Shown here one piece after another: positions 31,701 to 40,001 of a stretch of DNA of 56,948 nt. The stretch comes from an uncultured Pelagibacteraceae bacterium (GTDB lineage: Bacteria > Pseudomonadota > Alphaproteobacteria > Pelagibacterales > Pelagibacteraceae). Each line of letters starts with the position of its first letter. Position 1 is the first letter of the stretch. The notes under the pieces were generated by a model that did not search any database, was not told the DNA's origin, and saw only the letters and a program-made list of their open reading frames with translations. The stretch is from positions 1 to 56,948 of the forward strand of contig CACIZU010000005.1 of assembly GCA_902591185.1 (NCBI GenBank). Reading direction: 5' to 3'. The translations under genes were made by a program, and so were the position numbers.

Positions 31701-32995
31701 GACTATGCATGATTGGAACTGGTTATGTGGGTTTAGTTAGTGGTGTATGTTTTTCAGATTTAGGCAATATTGTTTATTGTGTTGATAAAGACAAAGACAA
31801 AATTAACTCTCTTAACAGTGGCAACGTCCCAATCTACGAACCAGGATTAGAGGAAATTTTAAAAAGAAATCATAAACAAAAAAGATTAATTTTTACTTCT
31901 GAATTAAATGAAGCTGTTACTAATTCAGATGTTATTTTTATTTGTGTTGGCACACCAACTAAAAAAAATAGTAATTCTGCAGATTTAAAATATGTTTTTA
32001 AAGTAGTAAATGAATTAAAAAATATTATATCAAAATACAAAATAATTATTACAAAATCTACTGTACCTGTAACTACAGGTGATAAAATTGAAAAAATTTT
32101 AATTAAATTAAAAAAAAAGAAAATAGTTGATGTGGTATCAAATCCTGAGTTTTTGAGAGAAGGTGAGGCTATTAGAGACTTTTCTAATCCTGATAGGGTT
32201 ATAATTGGTACTGATAGTAAAAAAGCTAATAAAATATTAAAGGCTCTATATATGCCGATAATAAAAAAAAATAATAGATATTTTAATACTTCTAGAAGAG
32301 GTGCTGAATTAATTAAATACGCTTCCAACGCATTTTTAGCTACAAAAATAACTTACATCAACGAATTAGCTAATTTATGTGAAAAAGCTGGAGTTGATAT
32401 AAAAGATATTTCAATGGGTATGGGCTCAGATCAGCGGATTGGTGAAAGATTTTTAAGGGCAGGACCAGCTTATGGAGGGTCATGTTTTCCAAAAGACACA
32501 AAAGCTTTAATTAATACTGCTAAACAATTTAAAACTGATTTATCAATAGTTAAAAGCGTCGTTAGTTCAAATGATAAAAGAAAATTATTATTAACAAAAA
32601 AAATAGAAAAGATTCTTGAAGGAAAATTAAAAAATAAAATTATAACTTTTTTAGGAGTTACATTTAAGCCTAATACTGATGATATGCGTGAAGCCTCAAG
32701 CATACCAATGATAAAATATCTTAATATGAAAAATTCTAATATTAGATATTACGATCCATCTGGTGAAAAAAAAGAATTTAAAAATTTAAAAAATGTTAAA
32801 TATTGCAAAAGTATTTCAGCCGCATGTTTGAAAAGTGATCTTATTATCTTACATACAGAATGGAATGATTTTAAATTATTAAATTTTAAAAAACTTATAA
32901 AAAAGACTAAGTTTAAGATATTTGATATGAGAAATATTTATTCACCATCAAAAATGAAGAATTTGAAAATAAATTATTTTGGTGTTGGAAGATAA
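31697..32995 (+). CDS. ugd: UDP-glucose 6-dehydrogenase
   Basis: The enzyme oxidises UDP-glucose to UDP-glucuronate with two NAD+. The product is 432 aa. The N-terminal Rossmann motif is MIGTGYVGLVSGVCFSDLG, the central domain has NPEFLREGEAIRDFSNPDR, and the catalytic cysteine is Cys263 in GPAYGGSCFPKDT. The C-terminal domain has FLGVTFKPNTDDMREASSIP. It is coupled to galU and converges on the RidA-family gene with one base between stops. The product may feed cell-surface sugar or glucuronosyl lipid synthesis; that is inference. Confidence 0.96.
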   Translation: MRLCMIGTGYVGLVSGVCFSDLGNIVYCVDKDKDKINSLNSGNVPIYEPGLEEILKRNHKQKRLIFTSELNEAVTNSDVIFICVGTPTKKNSNSADLKYVFKVVNELKNIISKYKIIITKSTVPVTTGDKIEKILIKLKKKKIVDVVSNPEFLREGEAIRDFSNPDRVIIGTDSKKANKILKALYMPIIKKNNRYFNTSRRGAELIKYASNAFLATKITYINELANLCEKAGVDIKDISMGMGSDQRIGERFLRAGPAYGGSCFPKDTKALINTAKQFKTDLSIVKSVVSSNDKRKLLLTKKIEKILEGKLKNKIITFLGVTFKPNTDDMREASSIPMIKYLNMKNSNIRYYDPSGEKKEFKNLKNVKYCKSISAACLKSDLIILHTEWNDFKLLNFKKLIKKTKFKIFDMRNIYSPSKMKNLKINYFGVGR

Positions 32996-32996
32996 T

Positions 32997-33458
32997 TTAA
33001 TTTAACTCAAAAATTGCATCAACTTCAACAGATACGCCTAAAGGCAGACTATTTGTACTAACTGCAGCCCTTGTATGCATTCCAGCATCTCCAAAAATAG
33101 ATGTAATTAAATCAGAAGCCCCATTGATAACCTTTGGCTGGTCTATAAAATCTTCAGTCGAGTTAACAAATCCAGTTAATTTTACGCATGATTTTATCTT
33201 TGAAAGATCTTCGTTACATGCTTTTTTAGCTTGAGCTACAATGCTCAAACCACATCTTTCAGCAGCTTTGTAAGCATCTTCTGTTGTTAAATCTTTACCA
33301 ACTTTTCCTTTTATTAATTCTCCATTTTCATTTATTGAAATTTGTCCCGAGATAAAAAGTAGATTACCAGATATTTTAGTTGCAACATAAGAACCAACAG
33401 GAGCATTAGCATCAGGTAGATTTATATTTAATTGTTTAATCCTATCTTCAATTTTCAT
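32997..33458 (-). CDS. RidA/YjgF-family enamine-imine deaminase-like protein
   Basis: RidA proteins hydrolyse reactive enamine/imine intermediates released by PLP enzymes. The product is 153 aa, longer than the 128 of classic RidA, and belongs to the larger Rid subgroup. The C-terminal motif MHTRAAVSTNSLPLGVSVEV holds the arginine that binds the substrate carboxylate in active members, with VEVDAIFEL at the end. The start overlaps the preceding small gene by 11 bases, so it is probably the last gene of the ruvX-to-ridA operon. Substrate unknown. Confidence 0.88.
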   Translation of the reverse strand: MKIEDRIKQLNINLPDANAPVGSYVATKISGNLLFISGQISINENGELIKGKVGKDLTTEDAYKAAERCGLSIVAQAKKACNEDLSKIKSCVKLTGFVNSTEDFIDQPKVINGASDLITSIFGDAGMHTRAAVSTNSLPLGVSVEVDAIFELN

Positions 33459-33744
33459 TTTTCATTTTGTCCATAAATTCTTTATGAGATTTGCTATTTT
33501 TAAATAATGATAATTTCTTTTTAAGATTAAACTTTTTAATTTTTTTTATTGTTTTATCTTTAATCTCATTTGATTTTTTCACAGTTTTATTTTTAAATTC
33601 ATTTGATTTTTTTTTGATTAATTTAGAATTGCATGTCGCATATTCTTTAGATAATTTTTCATATTGTTCACAATTATTAGATTCTGCTTGGACAGATTTA
33701 AATGATATTATAAAAAATATTAAAATAGATGTGATTATTTTCAT
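33448..33744 (-). CDS. Small secreted Lys-rich protein of unknown function
   Basis: I do not recognise a named family. The 98-aa product has a clear signal peptide (about 1-20, ending SVQA before ESNN). The mature part has two cysteines (Cys25 and Cys38, spacing CX12C) that could form a disulfide, then a strongly basic helical region. Residues 47-57 (SNEFKNKTVKK) and 58-68 (SNEIKDKTIKK) are a tandem 11-residue repeat with an amphipathic pattern. It lies six bases after topA and overlaps the RidA gene by 11 bases, so it is cotranscribed, but the context gives no function. Periplasmic location is inferred. Confidence 0.75.
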   Translation of the reverse strand: MKIITSILIFFIISFKSVQAESNNCEQYEKLSKEYATCNSKLIKKKSNEFKNKTVKKSNEIKDKTIKKIKKFNLKKKLSLFKNSKSHKEFMDKMKNEN

Positions 33745-33750
33745 TTTTTT

Positions 33751-36318
33751 TTATTTTTTTTTATTTTTATCGTATTCTTTTCTTTTCTCAATCAATATTA
33801 AGGCCTCTTCTATTGATAATTCCGTTGGGTCTTTTTCTTCAGGAATAGTTGCATTTAAAGATTTGTATTTGATATATGGTCCATATTGTCCTTTCATAAC
33901 TCTTATTGGTTTTTTATCATCAGGGTGTTCACCTAAATCTTTTATGATTGATGAAGAGATTCTTCCAGGTTTTGCTTCAGCAATTAAAGTTATTGCTCTA
34001 TTTAAACCTATCGAAAAAATTTCTTCAATATTTTCTATTCTTGCTGATTTATTTTCACATTTTAGGTAAGGCCCAAATCTTCCTGTATTTAAGGAAATTT
34101 CTTTTTGGTTTTCAGGATTTATACCTAAGGATTTAGGTAACGAACATAAAAATTGAGCTTTTTCCAAATCAATACTATCTAATTCTAAACCTTTAGGTAT
34201 GGATACATTTTTTAAAAGTTCATTAACATTTAGTTTAAGTTTTTTAGATTTCTTTTTTTTAGTGGTAACTTTTTTATCCGGAACATCTTCTAATATTTTT
34301 TCATATTGGATGTAGGGGCCAAATCTTCCATTTTTTAAAAAAATATCATTTCCATTTTCATGTTTACCTATAAATTTGGGTTCAGCTAATTTAGCTTGTG
34401 CAGCAGCTTTTTCTTTAGATAGCGGTCTTGTAAATTTACATTCTGGATAATTAGAACATCCTATAAATGCACCACCTCTAAAACTGTTTTTCAAGCTTAA
34501 AGAACCAGTTTCACATAATTGACATTTTCTTATAACTTTTCCATTTAAGTCTTTATCAAAAATTAGTGTTCCAAGACTATCATTTAATATATCTAAAACT
34601 TCTCTAGTTCTCTTTTTCCTTACTTCAGAAACATTGTTATTAAAATCTTTCCAAAACATTTCTAAAACTTTTATCCAACTTTCTTTCCCTGTGGTAATTT
34701 CATCTAACTGATTTTCTAAACTAGCTGTAAAGTTATAATCAACATATTTTGAGAACAATTCTTCTAGAAATGCAGAAATTAATTTTCCACGATCTGTTGG
34801 AAAAAATCTTTTATTTAATATTTCAGCATATCCTCTATTAGCTATAGTGGAAATTATACTTGCGTATGTTGAAGGACGTCCTATTCCAAGTTCTTCTAAT
34901 TTTTTTACAAGACTGGCTTCAGAATATCTCGCCGGAGGTTGTGTAAAATGTTGTTCATCCATAAGTGATTCAATATTAATTGGTCCTTTAGCCATTTCAG
35001 GTAAGACAGTTTCATCTTCGTCTTTACTTGAGCTTGGAAAAATTTTTAAAAATCCATCAAATTTTAATATTGAACCACTAGACTTACATATCGTCTCGTT
35101 ATCATTAGTTGTTATTGTTATAGTATTTCGGTCAAATTTAGCTGGTTCCATTTGTGATGAGAGAGCTCTACACCAAATTAAATTATAGAGTTTTTGTTGA
35201 TCTGTACTTAAATATTTTTTAACAGAATCGGGAGATCTACTTATATCAGTTGGTCTTATAGCCTCATGAGCCTCTTGAGCATTTTTAGCTTTTTTACCAG
35301 AATAATTTTGAGGATTTTCAGGAAGATATTCTTTACCATATTCTTTTTTTATAAAATCTCTAAAATCTGAAATTGCATCTGCAGAGAGATTTGTACCATC
35401 TGTTCTCATGTAAGTTATTAAACCTATTGTTTCTCCATCAATATCAATACCTTGATACAATCTTTGTGCAATTTGCATTGTTCTAGAAGCACCAAACCCC
35501 AATCTACCTGATGCTACTTGTTGTAGTGTAGAAGTTGTAAATGGACCAGATGGATATCGACTTACAATCTTTGAAGAAATATCACTTATATTAAATATTT
35601 TATCTTTTATATTTGAAATAGCTTTATTTATTTCACTTTTATTTTTAAAAGAAAATCTTTCTATCTTTTTTCCATTTAGCTGTGAAATACTTGCTGTAAT
35701 TAAATTTTCTTTATCATCTTTAAAATTAATACTTAAGGTCCAAAATTCTTCTGGATTAAAAGATTCTATTTCATGTTCTCGTTCAGTAATAAGTTTTAAA
35801 GCTACAGACTGAACTCTTCCAGCTGATTTTGATCCAGGTAATTTTGTCCATAGAATAGGAGAGATGTTAAATCCAACTAAATAATCAAGAGCTCTTCTCG
35901 CCATATAAGCATCAACTAATAGAGGTTCAATTTGTCTTGGGTTATCAATTCCATATTTTACTGCTTTTTTCGTTATTTCATTAAAAACAACTCTTTCAAC
36001 TTCTTTATCTTTTAAAAGTTTTTTTTCATTTAAATATTCTTTTACATGCCAAGCTATAGCTTCACCTTCTCGATCTGGGTCAGTTGCTAGAATAATTTTA
36101 GAAGAATTCTTAGCCGCATCAGTAATTTCTTTTAAATATTTTTTTGAAAAACTATCAACCTCCCATTCCATTTTAAAATTATGTTCTGGATCTACAGAGC
36201 CATTTTTTGATGGTAAGTCTCTAATATGGCCATAACTTGCTAAAACAGTGTAATTATCACCTAAATATTTATTTATTGTTTTGGCTTTTGCCGGGCTTTC
36301 AACTATGACCAGATTCAT
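33751..36318 (-). CDS. topA: DNA topoisomerase I
   Basis: Type IA topoisomerase that relaxes negative supercoils. The product is 855 aa. The N-terminal Toprim domain has LVIVESPAKAKTINKYLG and ATDPDREGEAIAWH; the active-site tyrosine lies in GLITYMRTDGTNLS. A four-cysteine zinc element follows (CQLCETGSL to GCSNYPEC). The C-terminus holds repeats centred on GRFGPYIQY, GRFGPYLKC and GQYGPYIKY and a Lys-rich end. It is followed by the small secreted protein gene and preceded by plsY with a 37-base gap; the dprA gene that many alphaproteobacteria carry between plsY and topA is not present. Confidence 0.97.
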   Translation of the reverse strand: MNLVIVESPAKAKTINKYLGDNYTVLASYGHIRDLPSKNGSVDPEHNFKMEWEVDSFSKKYLKEITDAAKNSSKIILATDPDREGEAIAWHVKEYLNEKKLLKDKEVERVVFNEITKKAVKYGIDNPRQIEPLLVDAYMARRALDYLVGFNISPILWTKLPGSKSAGRVQSVALKLITEREHEIESFNPEEFWTLSINFKDDKENLITASISQLNGKKIERFSFKNKSEINKAISNIKDKIFNISDISSKIVSRYPSGPFTTSTLQQVASGRLGFGASRTMQIAQRLYQGIDIDGETIGLITYMRTDGTNLSADAISDFRDFIKKEYGKEYLPENPQNYSGKKAKNAQEAHEAIRPTDISRSPDSVKKYLSTDQQKLYNLIWCRALSSQMEPAKFDRNTITITTNDNETICKSSGSILKFDGFLKIFPSSSKDEDETVLPEMAKGPINIESLMDEQHFTQPPARYSEASLVKKLEELGIGRPSTYASIISTIANRGYAEILNKRFFPTDRGKLISAFLEELFSKYVDYNFTASLENQLDEITTGKESWIKVLEMFWKDFNNNVSEVRKKRTREVLDILNDSLGTLIFDKDLNGKVIRKCQLCETGSLSLKNSFRGGAFIGCSNYPECKFTRPLSKEKAAAQAKLAEPKFIGKHENGNDIFLKNGRFGPYIQYEKILEDVPDKKVTTKKKKSKKLKLNVNELLKNVSIPKGLELDSIDLEKAQFLCSLPKSLGINPENQKEISLNTGRFGPYLKCENKSARIENIEEIFSIGLNRAITLIAEAKPGRISSSIIKDLGEHPDDKKPIRVMKGQYGPYIKYKSLNATIPEEKDPTELSIEEALILIEKRKEYDKNKKK

Positions 36319-36355
36319 AGTTTAACAAACTACTAAAAAGAATCTGATAGTCAAA

Positions 36356-36934
36356 TTAATAAATTTTTGTCTTACTTTCCTCTTTATTTTTCAGTCGTTT
36401 AATATTTTCTCTGTGTGTGAAGAAAATTAAAATAAACATTATTCCAAAAAAAATAACACTATTTGTTTGACCTATAATGATAAGGTAAAATGGAATTGAT
36501 AGGGATCCAATTATTGATGACAGTGATGAGTATCTGAATATTAAAAATACTATTCCCCAACTAGTCACAAAAACAATTCCTAGTAAAATATTTATGGAAA
36601 ATAAAATTCCAACATAAGTAGCAACTCCTTTACCTCCTTTGAATTTAAGCCAAACAGGAAAAACATGTCCCAAAAAAGCACATAATGAAGCTATATATAT
36701 AAGTTCAGGAAAATTAATTTTAACGTAGATCACTGGAATTATGGCTTTGACTATATCCAATGTTAATGTTGTATAACCAATTAATTTATTCCCTGTTCTT
36801 AAAGCATTTGTGGCACCTATATTTCCAGAACCTATTTCTCTAATATCTTTTTTTAAAAAAAGTTTTATTAAAATGAAACCAAATGGGATTGAACCCATAA
36901 GATATGAGGCAATACCTACTATCAAATATTCCAT
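36356..36934 (-). CDS. plsY: Glycerol-3-phosphate acyltransferase PlsY
   Basis: PlsY acylates glycerol-3-phosphate using acyl-phosphate from PlsX, the first step of phospholipid synthesis. The product is 192 aa with about five membrane helices. The three cytosolic motifs are visible: GSIPFGFIL, REIGSGNIGATNALRTGN and KFKGGKGVATYVG. It starts two bases after the pyrC stop, so it is cotranscribed with the pyrimidine genes, as in other alphaproteobacteria. Confidence 0.96.
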   Translation of the reverse strand: MEYLIVGIASYLMGSIPFGFILIKLFLKKDIREIGSGNIGATNALRTGNKLIGYTTLTLDIVKAIIPVIYVKINFPELIYIASLCAFLGHVFPVWLKFKGGKGVATYVGILFSINILLGIVFVTSWGIVFLIFRYSSLSSIIGSLSIPFYLIIIGQTNSVIFFGIMFILIFFTHRENIKRLKNKEESKTKIY

Positions 36935-36936
36935 TA

Positions 36937-38223
36937 TTATATTTTAAATAATTCTTTACCTTTTACAAAGGTATTAGTAACTTTACCTTGAAGTTTTTTA
37001 TCCTCAATTGAAGTGTTTTTTGATTTTGAAATTAGATTTTCTTTTTTTACAATCCAAGGTTTATTTAAATCTACTATACAAAAATCAGCATCATTACCTA
37101 TTGAAAGGTTTCCTTTATTAATACGTAGAATTTTTGAAGGATTAGATGTTAAAGCTTGAATTATTGTTTCAAGTTTAATTGAACCATTATGATATAATTC
37201 TAGACTTAGTGATAATAAAGTTTCTATACCAGAAGCTCCTGTTGCTGCTTGAGAAAAAGTTAATCTTTTAGATTCTTCATCTTCAGGTTTATGATCAGAA
37301 ACGATCACATCAATAGTTTTATCTTTTAATCCTTGAACTAATGCTTGTCTATCTTCTTCCTTTCTTAGAGGAGGAGATAATTTCAAGAATGTTTTGAAAT
37401 CTCCTATATCATTTTCATTTAAGGAAAGATTATTTATTGATACACCACTTGTAAATTTAACATCATTCTTTCTTTCTTTTATCACATCAACAGATTTAGC
37501 TGAAGAGAGTTGGGATATGTGGTATCTGCATTTATTTTTTTCAAGTAGAGCTAAATCTCTTTCAATTATGATTCTTTCTGCTATGTCTGGTATCCCTGAT
37601 AATCCAAGTTTAGTAGCTATTATCCCAGAATTTATCATTCCATTTTTAGAAAGATGATAATCTTCAGCATGTTGCATTATTAAGCACTCTAAATCTTTAG
37701 CTGAATTCATTATTTTAGACATTAAACTTGTGTTTTGTATAGTTTTAACACCGTCTGTAAAACCAATTATCCCTTTTTTAGCTAATAAACCAAATTCTGT
37801 CATATTAGTTCCTTCAATATTTTGTGTTAGTGAAGCACAAGGAAATATGTTTATTTTAGATTTGTCTCTACCTCTTCTTTTCAAGAAATCTACTATAGAT
37901 ACATTATCTATTACAGGATCTGTATTTGGCATTGTAACTACTGAAGTTACACCTCCAGATAATGCAGCATTACTTAAAGTTCTAAAATTTTCTTTATATT
38001 CATAACCAGGCTCACCAACAAAGACCCTCATATCGACTAGTCCTGGAAATATATATTTATCTTTTAAATCAATTGGTTTTTCTCTAGTAGGTAAGTTATT
38101 AATATTTACTTTTTTGCCTATTGCTTCAATTTTTCCATATTCATCTACGATCAAACCTCCATTTTCATTTATTGAGTTGTGCGGATCTATGATGTTTGCG
38201 TTTATAAAATATTGTTTTTTCAT
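36937..38223 (-). CDS. pyrC: Dihydroorotase-family protein lacking the HxH metal motif
   Basis: The sequence is a class I dihydroorotase fold of normal length (428 aa) next to pyrB. The position of the catalytic HxH reads DMRVF: Arg66 and Phe68 replace both histidines (DNA 38020-38028). The remaining metal ligands seem present: Asp157 (FTDGV), His185 (QHAED), His235 (YHISQLS) and Asp310 (VSDHKPED), as does the substrate segment MPNTDP (98-103). It may be a non-catalytic partner of the ATCase, like the pseudo-dihydroorotase PyrX of Pseudomonas, or an enzyme with altered metal use. The pyrC symbol follows position and family. Confidence 0.85.
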   Translation of the reverse strand: MKKQYFINANIIDPHNSINENGGLIVDEYGKIEAIGKKVNINNLPTREKPIDLKDKYIFPGLVDMRVFVGEPGYEYKENFRTLSNAALSGGVTSVVTMPNTDPVIDNVSIVDFLKRRGRDKSKINIFPCASLTQNIEGTNMTEFGLLAKKGIIGFTDGVKTIQNTSLMSKIMNSAKDLECLIMQHAEDYHLSKNGMINSGIIATKLGLSGIPDIAERIIIERDLALLEKNKCRYHISQLSSAKSVDVIKERKNDVKFTSGVSINNLSLNENDIGDFKTFLKLSPPLRKEEDRQALVQGLKDKTIDVIVSDHKPEDEESKRLTFSQAATGASGIETLLSLSLELYHNGSIKLETIIQALTSNPSKILRINKGNLSIGNDADFCIVDLNKPWIVKKENLISKSKNTSIEDKKLQGKVTNTFVKGKELFKI

Positions 38224-39165
38224 CTATTCACAAAATATTTTTAAACAAGCCATTCTAACAGCTACTCCTAATTCGACTTGTTCTTTAATTACACTCTTAT
38301 TAATATCGTCAGCTAATCTAGTATCAATTTCAATACCTCTGTTCATAGGTCCCGGATGCATTATAATTGCGTCTGGTTTTGCATGATCAAGTTTGTCAGG
38401 TGTTAATCCATAATATTCATAATACTCTCTATTTGATGAAAGAAATGAGCTTGTCATTCTTTCATTTTGAAGTCTTAACATCATAACTATATCACAATCT
38501 TTAAGTGCTTTTTTCATATCGGTAAAAGTATTTACTCCAAATTTTTCAATTTCTTTAGGCATTAAATTTGTTGGAGCAACAATATTTACATCAGCACCTA
38601 GCATAGTTAATAAGTAAATATTTGATCTAGCTACTCTTGAATGAAGAATGTCACCGCAAATTGCAATTTTTAAACCTTCAATTTTTTTTTTTCTATTTAT
38701 AATTGTTAAGGCATCTAATAGTGCTTGAGTAGGATGTTCTCTTCTTCCATCACCAGCATTTAATACAGCACAATTAACTTTTTGAGATAATAGATTACAA
38801 GCACCAGAGTCTTGATGTCTTATAACAATTATATCTGGGTGCATTGCGTTTAAAGTCATAGCAGTATCTATTAATGTTTCGCCTTTTTTAATTGCAGAGT
38901 TGCTCATATTTATAGACATTACATCAGCACCTAATCTTTTTCCTGCAAGCTCAAATGAGCTTTGAGTTCTAGTAGATGGTTCAAAAAAGAGATTAATTTG
39001 TGTTTTTCCAGTTAGAACATTTAGTCTTTTGTTCTTACTTTGATTAAGTTTTATAAATTTTTGGGACTCATTTAAAATGTAATTAACATCGTTAATTGAT
39101 AAATCTTGGATACCTAACAAATGTTTTTGAGAAATTTTAATAGCTTTATCTGATTTAATTGCCAT
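38224..39165 (-). CDS. pyrB: Aspartate carbamoyltransferase catalytic subunit
   Basis: ATCase condenses carbamoyl phosphate and aspartate, the first committed step of pyrimidine synthesis. ATG 39165 gives 313 aa starting [18 protein letters not shown]; a TTG at 39204 would add 13 residues and is less likely. The carbamoyl phosphate motif [14 protein letters not shown], the [16 protein letters not shown] loop and the aspartate-side [12 protein letters not shown] are intact. The pyrC start follows the pyrB stop without a gap. No regulatory pyrI is present in the window. Confidence 0.96.
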   Translation of the reverse strand: MAIKSDKAIKISQKHLLGIQDLSINDVNYILNESQKFIKLNQSKNKRLNVLTGKTQINLFFEPSTRTQSSFELAGKRLGADVMSINMSNSAIKKGETLIDTAMTLNAMHPDIIVIRHQDSGACNLLSQKVNCAVLNAGDGRREHPTQALLDALTIINRKKKIEGLKIAICGDILHSRVARSNIYLLTMLGADVNIVAPTNLMPKEIEKFGVNTFTDMKKALKDCDIVMMLRLQNERMTSSFLSSNREYYEYYGLTPDKLDHAKPDAIIMHPGPMNRGIEIDTRLADDINKSVIKEQVELGVAVRMACLKIFCE

Positions 39166-39207
39166 TAAAATTAACTCTATAGCTATAAAGTGCCGATAAG
39201 GCAAGTA

Positions 39208-39663
39208 TTAATTGTTCAAATAATCTATAGCACCTTGAAGTATGAAGGCAGCAGCATTTTGATCTATATTTTTTTCTCTTTTGCTCACATTCACATCTAG
39301 TTGACTTGATAAATTAAAAGCACCAACTGTTGAAAGTCTCTCATCCCAAAGACAAACATCCACATCAATAGCCTTATCTATATTATTAGATACATCATTT
39401 ACCGATTGAGCTGAACTACCTAAAGAACCATCCATATTAATAGGATTTCCTATTATAATTCCTTTAATATCATATTCACCAATAAGTTCTTTTAATTTAA
39501 CAATTAATTCTTTTGTATTGGTCTTATTTATTGTTTTAAAGGGTGTAGCTATAGATTGTTTCTCATCGCAAATTGACACTCCAATTCTTTTTGAACCAAG
39601 ATCTAAACCAATTAATCTACATGTTTTCGACTGCTTTTTTTTTAAATTCTCAATAGTGATCAT
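39208..39663 (-). CDS. ruvX: Putative pre-16S rRNA nuclease / Holliday junction resolvase-like YqgF
   Basis: YqgF-family RNase H fold protein linked to 16S rRNA 5' end maturation. The product is 151 aa. The first acidic residue is in LIGLDLGSKRIGVSICD, the KGIIIGNPINMDGSLGSSAQ segment follows, the third motif is LWDERLST, and the last is DQNAAAFILQGAIDYL. It is the first gene of the - strand operon leading to pyrB and is divergent from gatC across 50 bases. Confidence 0.93.
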   Translation of the reverse strand: MITIENLKKKQSKTCRLIGLDLGSKRIGVSICDEKQSIATPFKTINKTNTKELIVKLKELIGEYDIKGIIIGNPINMDGSLGSSAQSVNDVSNNIDKAIDVDVCLWDERLSTVGAFNLSSQLDVNVSKREKNIDQNAAAFILQGAIDYLNN

Positions 39664-39713
39664 ATTGTATATTTTTAACTTAAGTGATAGTTTGCGATGT
39701 ATTTAAATACCAT

Positions 39714-40001
39714 ATGAGCATTGATCTTAAAACCATAAAGCATATCTCTAAATTATCAAGAATTTCTGTAGATGAACAAAAAGCTGAAAAACTTGCAGAA
39801 GATTTGAGCTCAATATTTGAATTTATTGAAAAATTAAATCAATTAAATACTGACAAAGTTGAACCATTAACTTCAGTTGCCGAAACTAGTTTAAAATTTA
39901 GATCAGATGAAGTCAAAAGTAAAAATATAAGAGAACAAATTATAAAAAATTCACCCGAAGATAACAAAGATTTTTTTGTAGTACCTAAAGTTGTTGAATA
40001 A
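39714..40001 (+). CDS. gatC: Aspartyl/glutamyl-tRNA amidotransferase subunit C
   Basis: GatC stabilises the GatA-GatB interface in the enzyme that makes Gln-tRNA(Gln) and/or Asn-tRNA(Asn). ATG 39714 gives 95 aa starting [19 protein letters not shown], the family form; a GTG at 39684 would add ten residues and is not favoured. Motifs are [20 protein letters not shown] and the C-terminal FFVVPKVVE. The stop overlaps the gatA start by one base. Confidence 0.95.
   Translation: MSIDLKTIKHISKLSRISVDEQKAEKLAEDLSSIFEFIEKLNQLNTDKVEPLTSVAETSLKFRSDEVKSKNIREQIIKNSPEDNKDFFVVPKVVE

Noticed and set aside
31870..32328. 152-codon open frame on the - strand inside ugd
   Set aside because: Fully antisense to a strongly conserved dehydrogenase and without any domain signal.
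33491..34069. 192-codon open frame on the + strand opposite topA and the small secreted protein gene
   Set aside because: It lies wholly antisense to conserved genes and spans the topA 3' end. Its Phe/Leu/Ser-rich product is what the complement of Lys/Asn-rich coding DNA gives.
39699..39710. 12-bp palindrome GTATTTAAATAC just before gatC
   Set aside because: Short AT-rich palindromes are expected by chance in this composition, and no promoter boxes align with it.
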